A DNA stretch of 64,000 nucleotides from NCBI GenBank assembly GCA_006218065.1, contig VBWE01000011.1, positions 193,281 to 257,280 on the forward strand, read 5' to 3'. How positions within the stretch are numbered: the stretch's first letter is position 1; every line of letters begins with the position of its first letter. The position numbers and the translations under genes were made by a program. Source of the stretch: Bacteroidota bacterium (GTDB taxonomy: Bacteria > Bacteroidota > Bacteroidia > Palsa-965). Of this stretch, positions 1-8,229 are shown piece after piece. The notes under the pieces are model-generated. The model worked only from the letters and a program-made list of their open reading frames with translations, did not search any database and had not been told where the DNA came from.

Positions 1-5
1 TCTCT

Positions 6-62
6 CGCAAAGACGCAAGGGCGCAAAGACGATTCCATAGCGGAGACGCAAAGACGCAATGA
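6..62 (+). repeat. degenerate octamer tandem array
   Basis: Copies of the octamer CGCAAAGA and close variants (CGCAAGGG, CGCAATGA) run in register at 6-29 and again at 39-62. The array touches the left edge, so any partner arm lies outside the window. The reading frame of the next gene stays open through the array to position 1, so whether the array is intergenic or lies in the N-terminal coding part of that gene cannot be decided here. Confidence 0.7.
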
Positions 63-69
63 GGGGGAT

Positions 70-1086
70 TTGGACACTCTCGCAAATGCAAAAAATCAAA
101 GCGAAAAAGAAGAAGTCAAACCGGAAACATCGGCGCACCAGAATCTCAAGGATAAGTTAAAGGATGATTCAGACGAGTGGGATGAGAGCGTGATCCGGCA
201 GCTCCAGCTTTTACGTCACTGGCAGCATGATCCGCAGTCCGGAGCGCCTTTTATCCAGTATAAAAAAGAAGAAAAGAAAACGGAGCAGGAACCTGTAATT
301 CCTGAAAACAAATCCGAAGAAATGCCCGTTCCGCCGGTTACGGCAGCCGAAGAGATGCAGGATATCCTGACGGTGCTCATTGAACCGGGCGAAGAAGATG
401 TTGTGATCAGTATTGAAGAAAGCATCGAGGATACTGTTTCTGAAGAAGAAGCGGGGAACGAGGAGCTGGATTACGAAATCACGACGCTGGTTTCAGAAGA
501 AATCGTTGAGCAGGAGAAGCATATTGTAAAGCCCGAAGATCCGGTTACGCAGGAGATTTTTTCCAAAGCGATCGGTTCGAGTATCGAGCTGGAAGTGAGT
601 GATATATTGCCCACGCCGGAAGAGCTTCAGCCGAAGGCGAAACGGGAAGCCTGGACGAGCGGCGAATCGGAAGAAACCGTTACGGATACTACCGAAGAGC
701 CGTTATCCGACAGTCCGCTGAGTTTTGCGCAATGGCTGAAAGAAGTGAACCGCCGGGCCTTGTACCAGGGCATGTCGGGCGCTGAAAAACGGGAAGATGA
801 GCATGAGGAACAGGACGAACTGATCGATAAGTTCATCCAGGAAGCTCCGCGGATCAAGCCCCAGCGTTCGGAATTTTACAACCCGGTGAACATGGCTAAG
901 AAAAGCGTTACCGAGGATTCGGAACTGATTACGGAGACTTTGGCCCGGATTTACGAAAAGCAGGGGAATATCCCGAAAGCCATCCGGGCGTACCAGAAAC
1001 TAAGTTTGAAATTTCCCGAAAAAAGCCTTTACTTTGCGTCCCTTATTGAAAATCTGAAGAAAACACCTAATAAAAATTCCAAGTAA
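70..1086 (+). CDS. acidic protein with C-terminal TPR motif
   Basis: 338 aa from a TTG at 70. Residues 1 to about 280 are Glu-rich and low in complexity, so probably disordered. The last 50 residues form a helical pair of tetratricopeptide type (LARIYEKQGNIPKAIRAYQK). In Bacteroidota a TPR gene of this kind commonly stands just before secG, often after lptE. The stop codon overlaps the secG start by one base, so the two are probably translationally coupled. The start is uncertain: no in-frame ATG lies nearby, and the frame is open to the left edge through an octamer repeat, so the gene may begin outside the window. The function is unknown; a scaffolding role for the C-terminal TPR is a guess. 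Confidence 0.75.
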   Translation: MDTLANAKNQSEKEEVKPETSAHQNLKDKLKDDSDEWDESVIRQLQLLRHWQHDPQSGAPFIQYKKEEKKTEQEPVIPENKSEEMPVPPVTAAEEMQDILTVLIEPGEEDVVISIEESIEDTVSEEEAGNEELDYEITTLVSEEIVEQEKHIVKPEDPVTQEIFSKAIGSSIELEVSDILPTPEELQPKAKREAWTSGESEETVTDTTEEPLSDSPLSFAQWLKEVNRRALYQGMSGAEKREDEHEEQDELIDKFIQEAPRIKPQRSEFYNPVNMAKKSVTEDSELITETLARIYEKQGNIPKAIRAYQKLSLKFPEKSLYFASLIENLKKTPNKNSK

Positions 1087-1508
1087 TGATTGCTTCGATT
1101 ATTTCCGTTCTCATTTTCATCGTGTGTATCCTGCTTATGCTGGTTGTTTTGGTGCAGAATCCCAAAGGCGGTGGACTTGCTACAGGATTCGGGGGCGCTG
1201 CAAACCAGATGATGGGCGCACGCCGCAGCACAGATGTGATGGAGAAAGCCACCTGGATTATGGCGGCGGCACTGCTTGTTCTTAGTGTAGCTTCGAGTTC
1301 CGGGCTGGGCAAAGGCGGCGAGCAGCCTACCGGACCGGCATCTACTTCAACAACACAGGGTAAAGTGAATAATTTCCAGCCCAAAGGGCTTCCTGCCAAT
1401 GCTTTGTCGCCCGTTGCCCCTACCGGCAACCCGGGCCAGGCTCCCCCGGCAGCAACACAGCCTGCGGTAAACACTCAGCCTGCTCCTGCCGGGAAAGGTC
1501 CTCAGTAA
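1086..1508 (+). CDS. secG: preprotein translocase subunit SecG
   Basis: 140 aa. Two membrane segments (about residues 3-22 and 56-73) flank the conserved loop VQNPKGGGLATGFGG, the hallmark of SecG, an accessory subunit of the SecYEG channel in the inner membrane. From residue 75 a Pro/Ala/Gln-rich tail continues to the end; such low-complexity tails are usual in Bacteroidota SecG and account for the extra length over the roughly 75 aa core. It overlaps the upstream TPR gene by one base and is followed by a hairpin terminator, so it probably ends that operon and groES has its own promoter. Confidence 0.93.
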   Translation: MIASIISVLIFIVCILLMLVVLVQNPKGGGLATGFGGAANQMMGARRSTDVMEKATWIMAAALLVLSVASSSGLGKGGEQPTGPASTSTTQGKVNNFQPKGLPANALSPVAPTGNPGQAPPAATQPAVNTQPAPAGKGPQ

Positions 1509-1519
1509 TCTGAAAGAAA

Positions 1520-1564
1520 AAATAGCAAAATGTCAGGAAGTAATATCTCCTGGCATTTCTATTT
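1520..1564 (+). terminator. hairpin terminator after secG
   Basis: TGTCAGGA (1531-1538) pairs with TCCTGGCA (1548-1555) across a 9-nt loop. The flanking A-rich and T-rich stretches (AAATAG, CTATTT) extend the pairing, and a pyrimidine-rich tail follows. It separates secG from groES. Confidence 0.65.
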
Positions 1565-1680
1565 CGGGACATCTGCAAAAATGTCGCAAAATAGCTGCCA
1601 GTAAGGCTTTGGCATAATATCTGACAAACGCTGGTACAAGATTAATAACACAGTCTAACCAAATAAAAATACCAAACACA

Positions 1681-1959
1681 ATGGCTAACGTTAAGATTAA
1701 GCCCCTGGCAGACAGGGTAGTTGTTGAAGCCGCTCCTGCCGAAGAAAAGACCGCAGGCGGCATTATCATTCCCGATACCGCAAAAGAAAAACCGCAGCGC
1801 GGTAAAGTGGTTGCCGTAGGAACAGGCAAAAAAGACGAGCCTATAACCGTTAAAGTCGGTGATTCGGTTCTTTACGGAAAATATGCAGGCACCGAGATCA
1901 CCATCGAAGGCAAGGAATACCTGATTATGAAAGAGTCGGATATTTTCGCCATCGTTTAA
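1681..1959 (+). CDS. groS: co-chaperonin GroES
   Basis: 92 aa, the normal length for Cpn10. It starts [16 protein letters not shown] and carries the mobile-loop region ([11 protein letters not shown]) that contacts GroEL, with the roof-loop region in the middle. It forms the heptameric lid of the GroEL folding chamber in the cytosol. It lies 52 bp before groL on the same strand, the standard bicistronic arrangement. The 120 bp ahead of the gene hold no CIRCE inverted repeat that I can see, so control by HrcA is not supported by the sequence. Confidence 0.97.
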   Translation: MANVKIKPLADRVVVEAAPAEEKTAGGIIIPDTAKEKPQRGKVVAVGTGKKDEPITVKVGDSVLYGKYAGTEITIEGKEYLIMKESDIFAIV

Positions 1960-1992
1960 ATCCATAGTTGATTTTTGATTTCATCTTTTTAA

Positions 1993-3642
<1,650 letters not shown>

Positions 3643-3670
3643 TCATCCATCCTGTTCGAATTCAAAAAAA

Positions 3671-3699
3671 GAGCGTTTCGGATGAAACGCTCTTTTTTA
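3671..3699 (+). terminator. intrinsic terminator of groES-groEL
   Basis: Perfect 9-bp stem GAGCGTTTC (3671-3679) and GAAACGCTC (3684-3692) with a GGAT loop and a run of seven Ts, preceded by a run of As, so it could act in both directions. Confidence 0.92.
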
Positions 3700-3742
3700 T
3701 TGGGGAGGCGCGAAATCCTGGTGCATAAGTCACAGGTACTAT

Positions 3743-3873
3743 GGGGCGATTCGATGAATCGCCCGTACTTTTGGTTCATTGGGCGATTCGGGATTGCGGT
3801 TCAGGATTTTGGTTCATCGGGCGATTCGGTGAACAGCTTAACGGTACCATGGGGCGATTCGGTGAATCGCCCC
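3743..3873. repeat. cluster of GGGCGATTC palindromes
   Basis: Two complete palindromes built on GGGGCGATTC, with 3-nt loops, lie at 3743-3764 and 3851-3873. Two half-copies of GGGCGATTCGG lie between them (about 3781 and 3819). TACTTT or TTGGTTCAT tails follow several copies. The cluster sits between groL and a small membrane gene and ends just before a TATATTTG promoter element. Confidence 0.8.
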
Positions 3874-3880
3874 TACTTTG

Positions 3881-3888
3881 TATATTTG
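3881..3888 (+). promoter_or_regulatory. -7 promoter element TATATTTG
   Basis: Exact match to the Bacteroidota -7 consensus TAnnTTTG. It ends four bases before the ATG at 3893, so the transcript would be leaderless or nearly so. No convincing -33 TTG was found. Confidence 0.6.
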
Positions 3889-3892
3889 TGTT

Positions 3893-4081
3893 ATGACACG
3901 CCTGCGTAAAATTGCTTTGATCGGTATTGCTTCAGCGGCTGTGCTGACTGTTATCGCGGTGCTTGCCGGTTTTCCGCCGGCTGTTGCCGGTGTGCATGCG
4001 CTTCCGTTCTGCATGATGCTTATCGTAGATATTTCGCGCAAGAAGAAAGAACACGGGGCCGAAGAAAAAGAACGCTTATGA
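3893..4081 (+). CDS. small two-helix membrane protein
   Basis: 62 aa from ATG 3893; the longer frame opening upstream at a TTG would run through the promoter element. Hydrophobic segments at about residues 5-25 and 30-46 suggest two membrane helices joined by a short turn, followed by a charged tail (RKKKEHGAEEKERL) that is probably cytoplasmic. The stop overlaps the start of the next gene by four bases (ATGA), so the two are translationally coupled. The family is not recognised. Confidence 0.65.
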   Translation: MTRLRKIALIGIASAAVLTVIAVLAGFPPAVAGVHALPFCMMLIVDISRKKKEHGAEEKERL

Positions 4082-4944
4082 TATTTTTTGGCTGCCGGTT
4101 ATCTCTTTTCGTTTTCATCATTTTTTATTCTTTTTCGCTTTCTGCACAGCAGGATACGCTGATAGATCGCGGGAAATTTTCCTGCGGCACGCGTTCTGCA
4201 AAAAGCAATGCCGACAAAGGACTGTTCTATATCGCCTGGGGATATAATGCAAACCGGTACAGCAAAAGCACGTTGCACTTTTTTGACGAGTCGGGCGATT
4301 ACGATTTCACTTTGCATAAAATGACCGCGCGGGATCGTCCGCAGCTCCGCGATATATTCCGGGTTCAGCCCAGTATTCCGCAATACGGTTACCGGATGGG
4401 GTATTATTTTCCGCAGTCGGACTGGGGCGTTGAAATGAATTTCGATCACGCGAAATATATCGTTAACGATTACCAGACCGTTCGCCTGACCGGCCGGATC
4501 GGCGACCTGACTTTTGATAAAGACACGCTGGTTGATCCCGGGAATTTTATGCACCTGGAGCATACCGACGGAGCGAATTTCCTGCTGGCCAATATCATGA
4601 GGCGCTGGCAACTGGCGGCTTCGCCGGGACAAAAACTGCGGCTTTCCGGTATTCTGAAAGCAGGCGCTGGTATTGTCATTCCCCGAAGCAACGTGATCCT
4701 CTGGGGCGTAAACAGCAACCGCTGTTTTCACATCGCCGGACAAATCGCAGGAGTTGAAACGGGAGCCCGGCTGGACTATTACGGCCGGTACTTCGTACTG
4801 TTCCTGGAAGCCACGGCCAAAGGTTCTTTAGCCAATTTCAACAAAGTGCTGGGCGTGGGCGACGGGCTGGTGAGTCACCGTTTCGCGACTGCTTCCCTCC
4901 TGCTCCATGGCGGGCTGGCTTTTCCCCTGGGAAGGAAAAATTAA
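4078..4944 (+). CDS. conserved outer-membrane or secreted protein
   Basis: 288 aa. An N-terminal signal peptide of about 22 residues ends near SLSAQQ. The sequence pattern (WGYNANRYSKSTLHFF, FTLHKMTARDRP, IPQYGYRMGYYFP, FDHAKYIV) is one I know from a conserved Bacteroidota family of predicted beta-rich outer-membrane proteins without an assigned function. Alternating hydrophobic residues through the C-terminal half fit a small beta-barrel. It overlaps the small membrane gene before it by four bases, so the pair is probably an operon. Confidence is high that the gene is real and low for its function. Confidence 0.8.
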   Translation: MIFFGCRLSLFVFIIFYSFSLSAQQDTLIDRGKFSCGTRSAKSNADKGLFYIAWGYNANRYSKSTLHFFDESGDYDFTLHKMTARDRPQLRDIFRVQPSIPQYGYRMGYYFPQSDWGVEMNFDHAKYIVNDYQTVRLTGRIGDLTFDKDTLVDPGNFMHLEHTDGANFLLANIMRRWQLAASPGQKLRLSGILKAGAGIVIPRSNVILWGVNSNRCFHIAGQIAGVETGARLDYYGRYFVLFLEATAKGSLANFNKVLGVGDGLVSHRFATASLLLHGGLAFPLGRKN

Positions 4945-5009
4945 CATTTCGCATCCGAACCGGGAAGGCATGATATTCGTTTATTTACAAAACAATAATA
5001 TCTTGCCCC

Positions 5010-5306
5010 ATGCAAAAATTCATGCTCGAAGTCCGTATTCCGGATGAGATCGGTCCTGATTTTTACGCGCTCATTCCCTCGCACCGGGAGTACATCGATA
5101 CGTTGCTGACAGACGGCAAAATCAGTCTTTACGCCATCAATATGGATCGCACAAAAGGCTGGGTGATCGTCAGCGCCGAAGATCCCGACTCCGCTCGCGA
5201 AATATTGGCAAGATCGCCGCTGGCCGGTTATCTCCGCATCCGCGCAGAAGAACTTTTCATCTACGATGCCGAAAACCTGCGCCTCCCGAAAGTCAGCCTG
5301 AACTGA
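5010..5306 (+). CDS. small dimeric alpha/beta-barrel-like protein
   Basis: 98 aa, no signal peptide. Size and secondary-structure pattern (strand MLEVRIP, helix, GKISLYAINMD, GWVIVSAED, helix SAREILARSPL, then ELFIYD) resemble the YciI / muconolactone-isomerase-like ferredoxin fold. No catalytic residues can be assigned. A protein of similar layout follows 90 bp downstream on the same strand, so the two may work as a pair. Confidence 0.7.
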   Translation: MQKFMLEVRIPDEIGPDFYALIPSHREYIDTLLTDGKISLYAINMDRTKGWVIVSAEDPDSAREILARSPLAGYLRIRAEELFIYDAENLRLPKVSLN

Positions 5307-5396
5307 ACAGGCCGCACGATTCCGCCGTCATGCAACAAAGCCGCTGAATTTCCGTTTTTCAAAAAAGCTTACCTTAGATATTCTAACTCGCTTGAA

Positions 5397-5708
5397 ATGA
5401 AAATCATTGCTATTGACCGCATCATGCCCTCGGCTTCCGACGAAAGAATCCGTGAAGTTGTTATCCAGGAAGCCATTCATACCTGGGTACTGTACAGCAA
5501 TGACGTTATCCGCGAATTATATTTCCGCAAAGACCGTCCCGGTGTTGTGCTCGTGCTGGAATGTCCTTCGGTGGGCGATGCGCGCATGCTGCTTTCCAGT
5601 TTTCCGCTGGTAAAAGCGGGCGTAATCGAATTCGACATTATACCGGTCGGGTATTTTGTGCCTTTTGGTACTTTGTTTTCCCAGGACCTGATGGAGCGAC
5701 TTCACTAA
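5397..5708 (+). CDS. small dimeric alpha/beta-barrel-like protein
   Basis: 103 aa. It has the same layout as the gene before it: an N-terminal strand MKIIAIDRIMP, a helix, a strand at VIRELYFRKD, VVLVLECPS, a helix SVGDARMLLSSFPLVKAG and a final strand VIEFDIIPV. This suits the muconolactone-isomerase-like ferredoxin fold. The two are clearly diverged, so an old duplication or a shared fold are both possible. The substrate is unknown. Confidence 0.7.
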   Translation: MKIIAIDRIMPSASDERIREVVIQEAIHTWVLYSNDVIRELYFRKDRPGVVLVLECPSVGDARMLLSSFPLVKAGVIEFDIIPVGYFVPFGTLFSQDLMERLH

Positions 5709-6181
5709 GTCGGTTTAAAATTCCTCCGCGTACCTTTTATATCATAGTTTTTTTACATCGGAATAGATTCTGCTTCAGTGGCAGTCGGCAGCGGCAGTCA
5801 GCATAGTGCGCTTCGCCTGTTGCCCGGTTTTCCCAGGAACATTGCTGTAATTCAGAGACTGCTGACTGCCGCTGCCGACTACCACTGAATCCATTCCGAC
5901 TTCAATCGCTCTACATTTTGTAACAGGTACGCAGAGGAATTTTAAACAAACCCAGCCCGCGTAATTTTCCGGCATTTTCCGGAAAAGAGGACCCAACCTT
6001 TTTGATGTGCTTCTTTCCCCGTGCTGTCGAGGCTTTTGCTTTGCCGAAGGGCGGATTCCTATTTACAATTCATTTTTTTCGATGTTTTTTTCAGACCCGG
6101 GCGGGTAAGATTTAAGCACAGTCACTTTGCCGGGGGAATCGGCGCTGCGCTTCTTTGCAGAAACAAAACAAAAAAACATCT
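5709..6181. other. intergenic region of 473 bp
   Basis: It holds the inverted repeat described at 5757-5899. The remaining DNA, about 5900-6181, shows nothing I can name except CTTTG-containing stretches near 6125 and 6153 that may belong to the promoter of the next gene. Confidence 0.6.
5757..5899. repeat. long imperfect inverted repeat, GGCAGTC words
   Basis: The arms 5774-5803 and 5860-5889 pair with one mismatch over 30 bp. Pairing continues outward through CGGAAT / ATTCCG with a 6-nt indel, and a 56-nt spacer separates the arms. Each arm is a short tandem array of GGCAGTC-like words with spacings of 7, 6 and 7. Confidence 0.85.
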
Positions 6182-6775
6182 ATGAAAAAAATCTACTCTT
6201 TTATGGTGATGGCAGTGATATGCTGCTGCATCGCCGGCACGGGCAAAACTCAATGTAACGCATCATTTACTTTTACAACGAACGGGCTGACGATCAATCC
6301 TGCAAACACGTCAACCGGGGGAAATTTTCCTTCCTTTTACTGGTCGTGGGGCGACAGCAGTTCACCTTCGTACGGAACAAATCCTCCGCACACGTATGCC
6401 AACGCGGGCATGTACGTGGTATGCCTCACGATGTTCGATTCCGTGGGATGCCAGGACACATATTGTGATACCGTAGTCGTTACAACAACGACCGGGGTTG
6501 CGGAAAACGGGCTCGCCGTTTCGGGTTTGAGCATATATCCGAACCCGGCCAGTGATCATGCCGGGCTCGTTTTTACCCTGGCCAGGCCGGTTGAAGTCTC
6601 CATTTTGATGTATGATATGACCGGCAAGCTGGTAAAATCGGGCAAACCGGAAGCATTCGGTACCGGGAAACACCAGGTGAACCAGGATCTTACCGGCATC
6701 GGTTCGGGCATTTATTTTGCCGAAATCAGAGCCGGTGAAACGGTGATCCGTACCCGGTTTATCAAGCTGAACTAA
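6182..6775 (+). CDS. short secreted PKD protein with type IX sorting tail
   Basis: 197 aa from ATG 6182, chosen because the signal peptide (MKKIYSFMVMAVICCCIAG) begins there; the upstream TTG adds only a polar leader. After cleavage comes one PKD-like beta-sandwich (FYWSWGDSSS, HTYANAGMYVVCLTM), then a C-terminal domain of about 80 aa (LSIYPNPASDHAGLVF, GIYFAEIRAG) matching the type A sorting signal of the type IX secretion system. It should cross the outer membrane by that route. There is no catalytic domain. A second gene of the same design follows. Confidence 0.85.
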   Translation: MKKIYSFMVMAVICCCIAGTGKTQCNASFTFTTNGLTINPANTSTGGNFPSFYWSWGDSSSPSYGTNPPHTYANAGMYVVCLTMFDSVGCQDTYCDTVVVTTTTGVAENGLAVSGLSIYPNPASDHAGLVFTLARPVEVSILMYDMTGKLVKSGKPEAFGTGKHQVNQDLTGIGSGIYFAEIRAGETVIRTRFIKLN

Positions 6776-6792
6776 GCCCGCCTGATGTTCCG

Positions 6793-6834
6793 AACAGGAG
6801 GAGTACCAATTATTTAAAGGTGCTCCTCTTGTTT
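6793..6834 (+). terminator. terminator between the two PKD genes
   Basis: Stem AACAGGAGGAGTACC (6793-6807) with GGTGCTCCTCTTGTTT (6819-6834), 11-nt loop, two mismatches, T-rich right side. The AGGAGG here belongs to the stem and is not a ribosome binding site, as no start codon follows at the right distance. Confidence 0.75.
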
Positions 6835-6859
6835 CTTTGTGGGTGTTTATCTAACTTTA
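6829..6859 (+). promoter_or_regulatory. promoter of second PKD gene
   Basis: TAACTTTA (6852-6859) matches the -7 element TAnnTTTG except for the last base. A TTG at 6829-6831 lies 20 bp upstream, a suitable -33 distance. The ATG at 6886 follows after a 26-nt leader. Confidence 0.5.
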
Positions 6860-6885
6860 GCCTAAACAATTTAAACCATAAACGA

Positions 6886-7482
6886 ATGAAAAAACTCTAC
6901 ACTATTCTTTCTATTGCTTTTAGCCTCGGCACAATTGCAGCAAATGCACAGTGTACGGTGGCGATCACCGGCCTTACGCCCACCGGTCTCACAGTCAATG
7001 CCACTTCAAGCGGCAGCGGCGCACAGCAGTTTCCTGCCTACGGCTGGGACTGGGGTGATACACAGGTAACGCTGAATCAGCAGAACGCAAGTCACACATA
7101 TGCTTCACCCGGAACATACACGGTATGCGTAACGTATATCGATGTGCTTGACACGGCAAACTGCAACGCCACAGATTGCCAGACAGTGACTGTAACTACT
7201 ACGAACATCGTGGAAGCACAGCAGTTCAAACTGGATGCCGGTGCGTACCCGAATCCTTTCGGCGACAAAACATCCGTCATCTACACTGTATCGCATCCTT
7301 CGGAGGTTACCATCGAAGTATATGACATGCTCGGCAAAAAAGTAGCTTCGCTGCTGAACGACAAAGTGAGCGCAGGTCAGCATACTGTTGACTGGAACTC
7401 TCCTGCCGTTCCTTCGGGACTTTATTTCCTGCAGGTGAAAGCCGGTGATTTCGTGATCAACAAAAAGATCCTGAAAAACTAA
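6886..7482 (+). CDS. short secreted PKD protein with type IX sorting tail
   Basis: 198 aa from ATG 6886, where the signal peptide (MKKLYTILSIAFSLGTIAANAQC) starts. It has one PKD-like domain (GWDWGDTQVTLNQ, HTYASPGTYTVCVTY) and a C-terminal sorting domain (AYPNPFGDKTSVIYTV, YDMLGKKVASLL, GLYFLQVKAGDFVINKKI). It is a paralogue of the gene at 6182-6775 in tandem, with its own promoter and terminator. The role is unknown; the PKD fold suggests binding to surface partners or glycans. Confidence 0.87.
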   Translation: MKKLYTILSIAFSLGTIAANAQCTVAITGLTPTGLTVNATSSGSGAQQFPAYGWDWGDTQVTLNQQNASHTYASPGTYTVCVTYIDVLDTANCNATDCQTVTVTTTNIVEAQQFKLDAGAYPNPFGDKTSVIYTVSHPSEVTIEVYDMLGKKVASLLNDKVSAGQHTVDWNSPAVPSGLYFLQVKAGDFVINKKILKN

Positions 7483-7507
7483 ACAGGTAAAATCAATTGA
7501 TAAAAAA

Positions 7508-7538
7508 ATCCCGGCTTGCATAGCCGGGATTTTTTTTG
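7508..7538 (+). terminator. intrinsic terminator
   Basis: AATCCCGGCT (7508-7517) and AGCCGGGATT (7522-7531) with a 4-nt loop and a run of Ts. It ends the second PKD gene. Confidence 0.92.
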
Positions 7539-7710
7539 CGCGCATTTTATCCGAACAATAAAAATGTTCAATGCCTGGGCCCTCCCGGGAACTATCGGGA
7601 TACCAGGTATCGTCGGACAGATTCTTTGTTCATTGAACCTTGTGCGTTTGACATGGAGCGTTCCATATTCGGAAAGGACAAGCCTCTTTTTGTCCTGCAC
7701 GTTATAAGCA

Positions 7711-7740
7711 AACAACCCGGTCGCGAAGGACCGGGTTGTT
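7711..7740 (-). terminator. hairpin at the end of the dcw operon
   Basis: A perfect 12-bp stem AACAACCCGGTC (7711-7722) / GACCGGGTTGTT (7729-7740) with a 6-nt loop lies 29 bp after the yqeY stop on the minus strand. Only the stem itself supplies Ts (GTTGTTT), so termination is likely but weaker than a classic U-tract. Confidence 0.65.
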
Positions 7741-7768
7741 CACACACAAACACAATTTAACAACACAC

Positions 7769-8215
7769 TTAACCCTTGCTTAGCAAGTCTTTCACTATCG
7801 TGGATATCATTTTTCCGTCGGCTTTTCCTGCAAACTGTTTGCTGGCTACACCCATCACTTTACCCATATCGGCAGGCGATGAAGCACCAACGGAAGCAAT
7901 TATTTTCTGCAATTCGGCACGCAATTCTTCTTCGCTCATCATTTTCGGCAGGTAGCTTTCGATCACGCCTGCCTGGAAAATTTCCACGTCGGCCAGGTCT
8001 TTGCGGTTCTGCTGGTTGAAAATATCAGCGGATTCGCGGCGCTTCTTGGCCTCCTTCATTATCGCTTTCAGGGCCGATTCTTCAGTGAATCCTTCGGGCG
8101 ACGTTCTGAGCAGGAGGAACACCGACTTTATCGCGCGCAGCGCCTCGAGACGAGGCTGGTCTTTGGCCAGCATAGCTGCTTTGATATCGTTCTGTATGGT
8201 ATTCTCCAGTTCCAT
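7769..8215 (-). CDS. GatB/YqeY domain protein
   Basis: 148 aa, the full usual length of the YqeY family. The family shares the tail domain of the GatB subunit of Glu-tRNA(Gln) amidotransferase and consists of two helical bundles; the motif DMGKVMGVASKQFAGKADG near the C-terminus is characteristic. A tRNA-related role is assumed for the family but is unproven. It lies 14 bp after ftsZ on the same strand and is the last gene of the dcw operon, a linkage common in Bacteroidota. Confidence 0.9.
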   Translation of the reverse strand: MELENTIQNDIKAAMLAKDQPRLEALRAIKSVFLLLRTSPEGFTEESALKAIMKEAKKRRESADIFNQQNRKDLADVEIFQAGVIESYLPKMMSEEELRAELQKIIASVGASSPADMGKVMGVASKQFAGKADGKMISTIVKDLLSKG

Positions 8216-8229
8216 GCTATGCGTAATCC

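Noticed and set aside
1565-1680. CIRCE element before groES
   Set aside because: No TTAGCACTC ... GAGTGCTAA inverted repeat is visible.
3682-3909. 75-codon open frame after groL
   Set aside because: It translates the GGGCGATTC palindromes and starts within the terminator.
6797-6803. strong Shine-Dalgarno sequence AGGAGGAG
   Set aside because: It forms the left arm of a terminator hairpin and has no start codon at a suitable distance.
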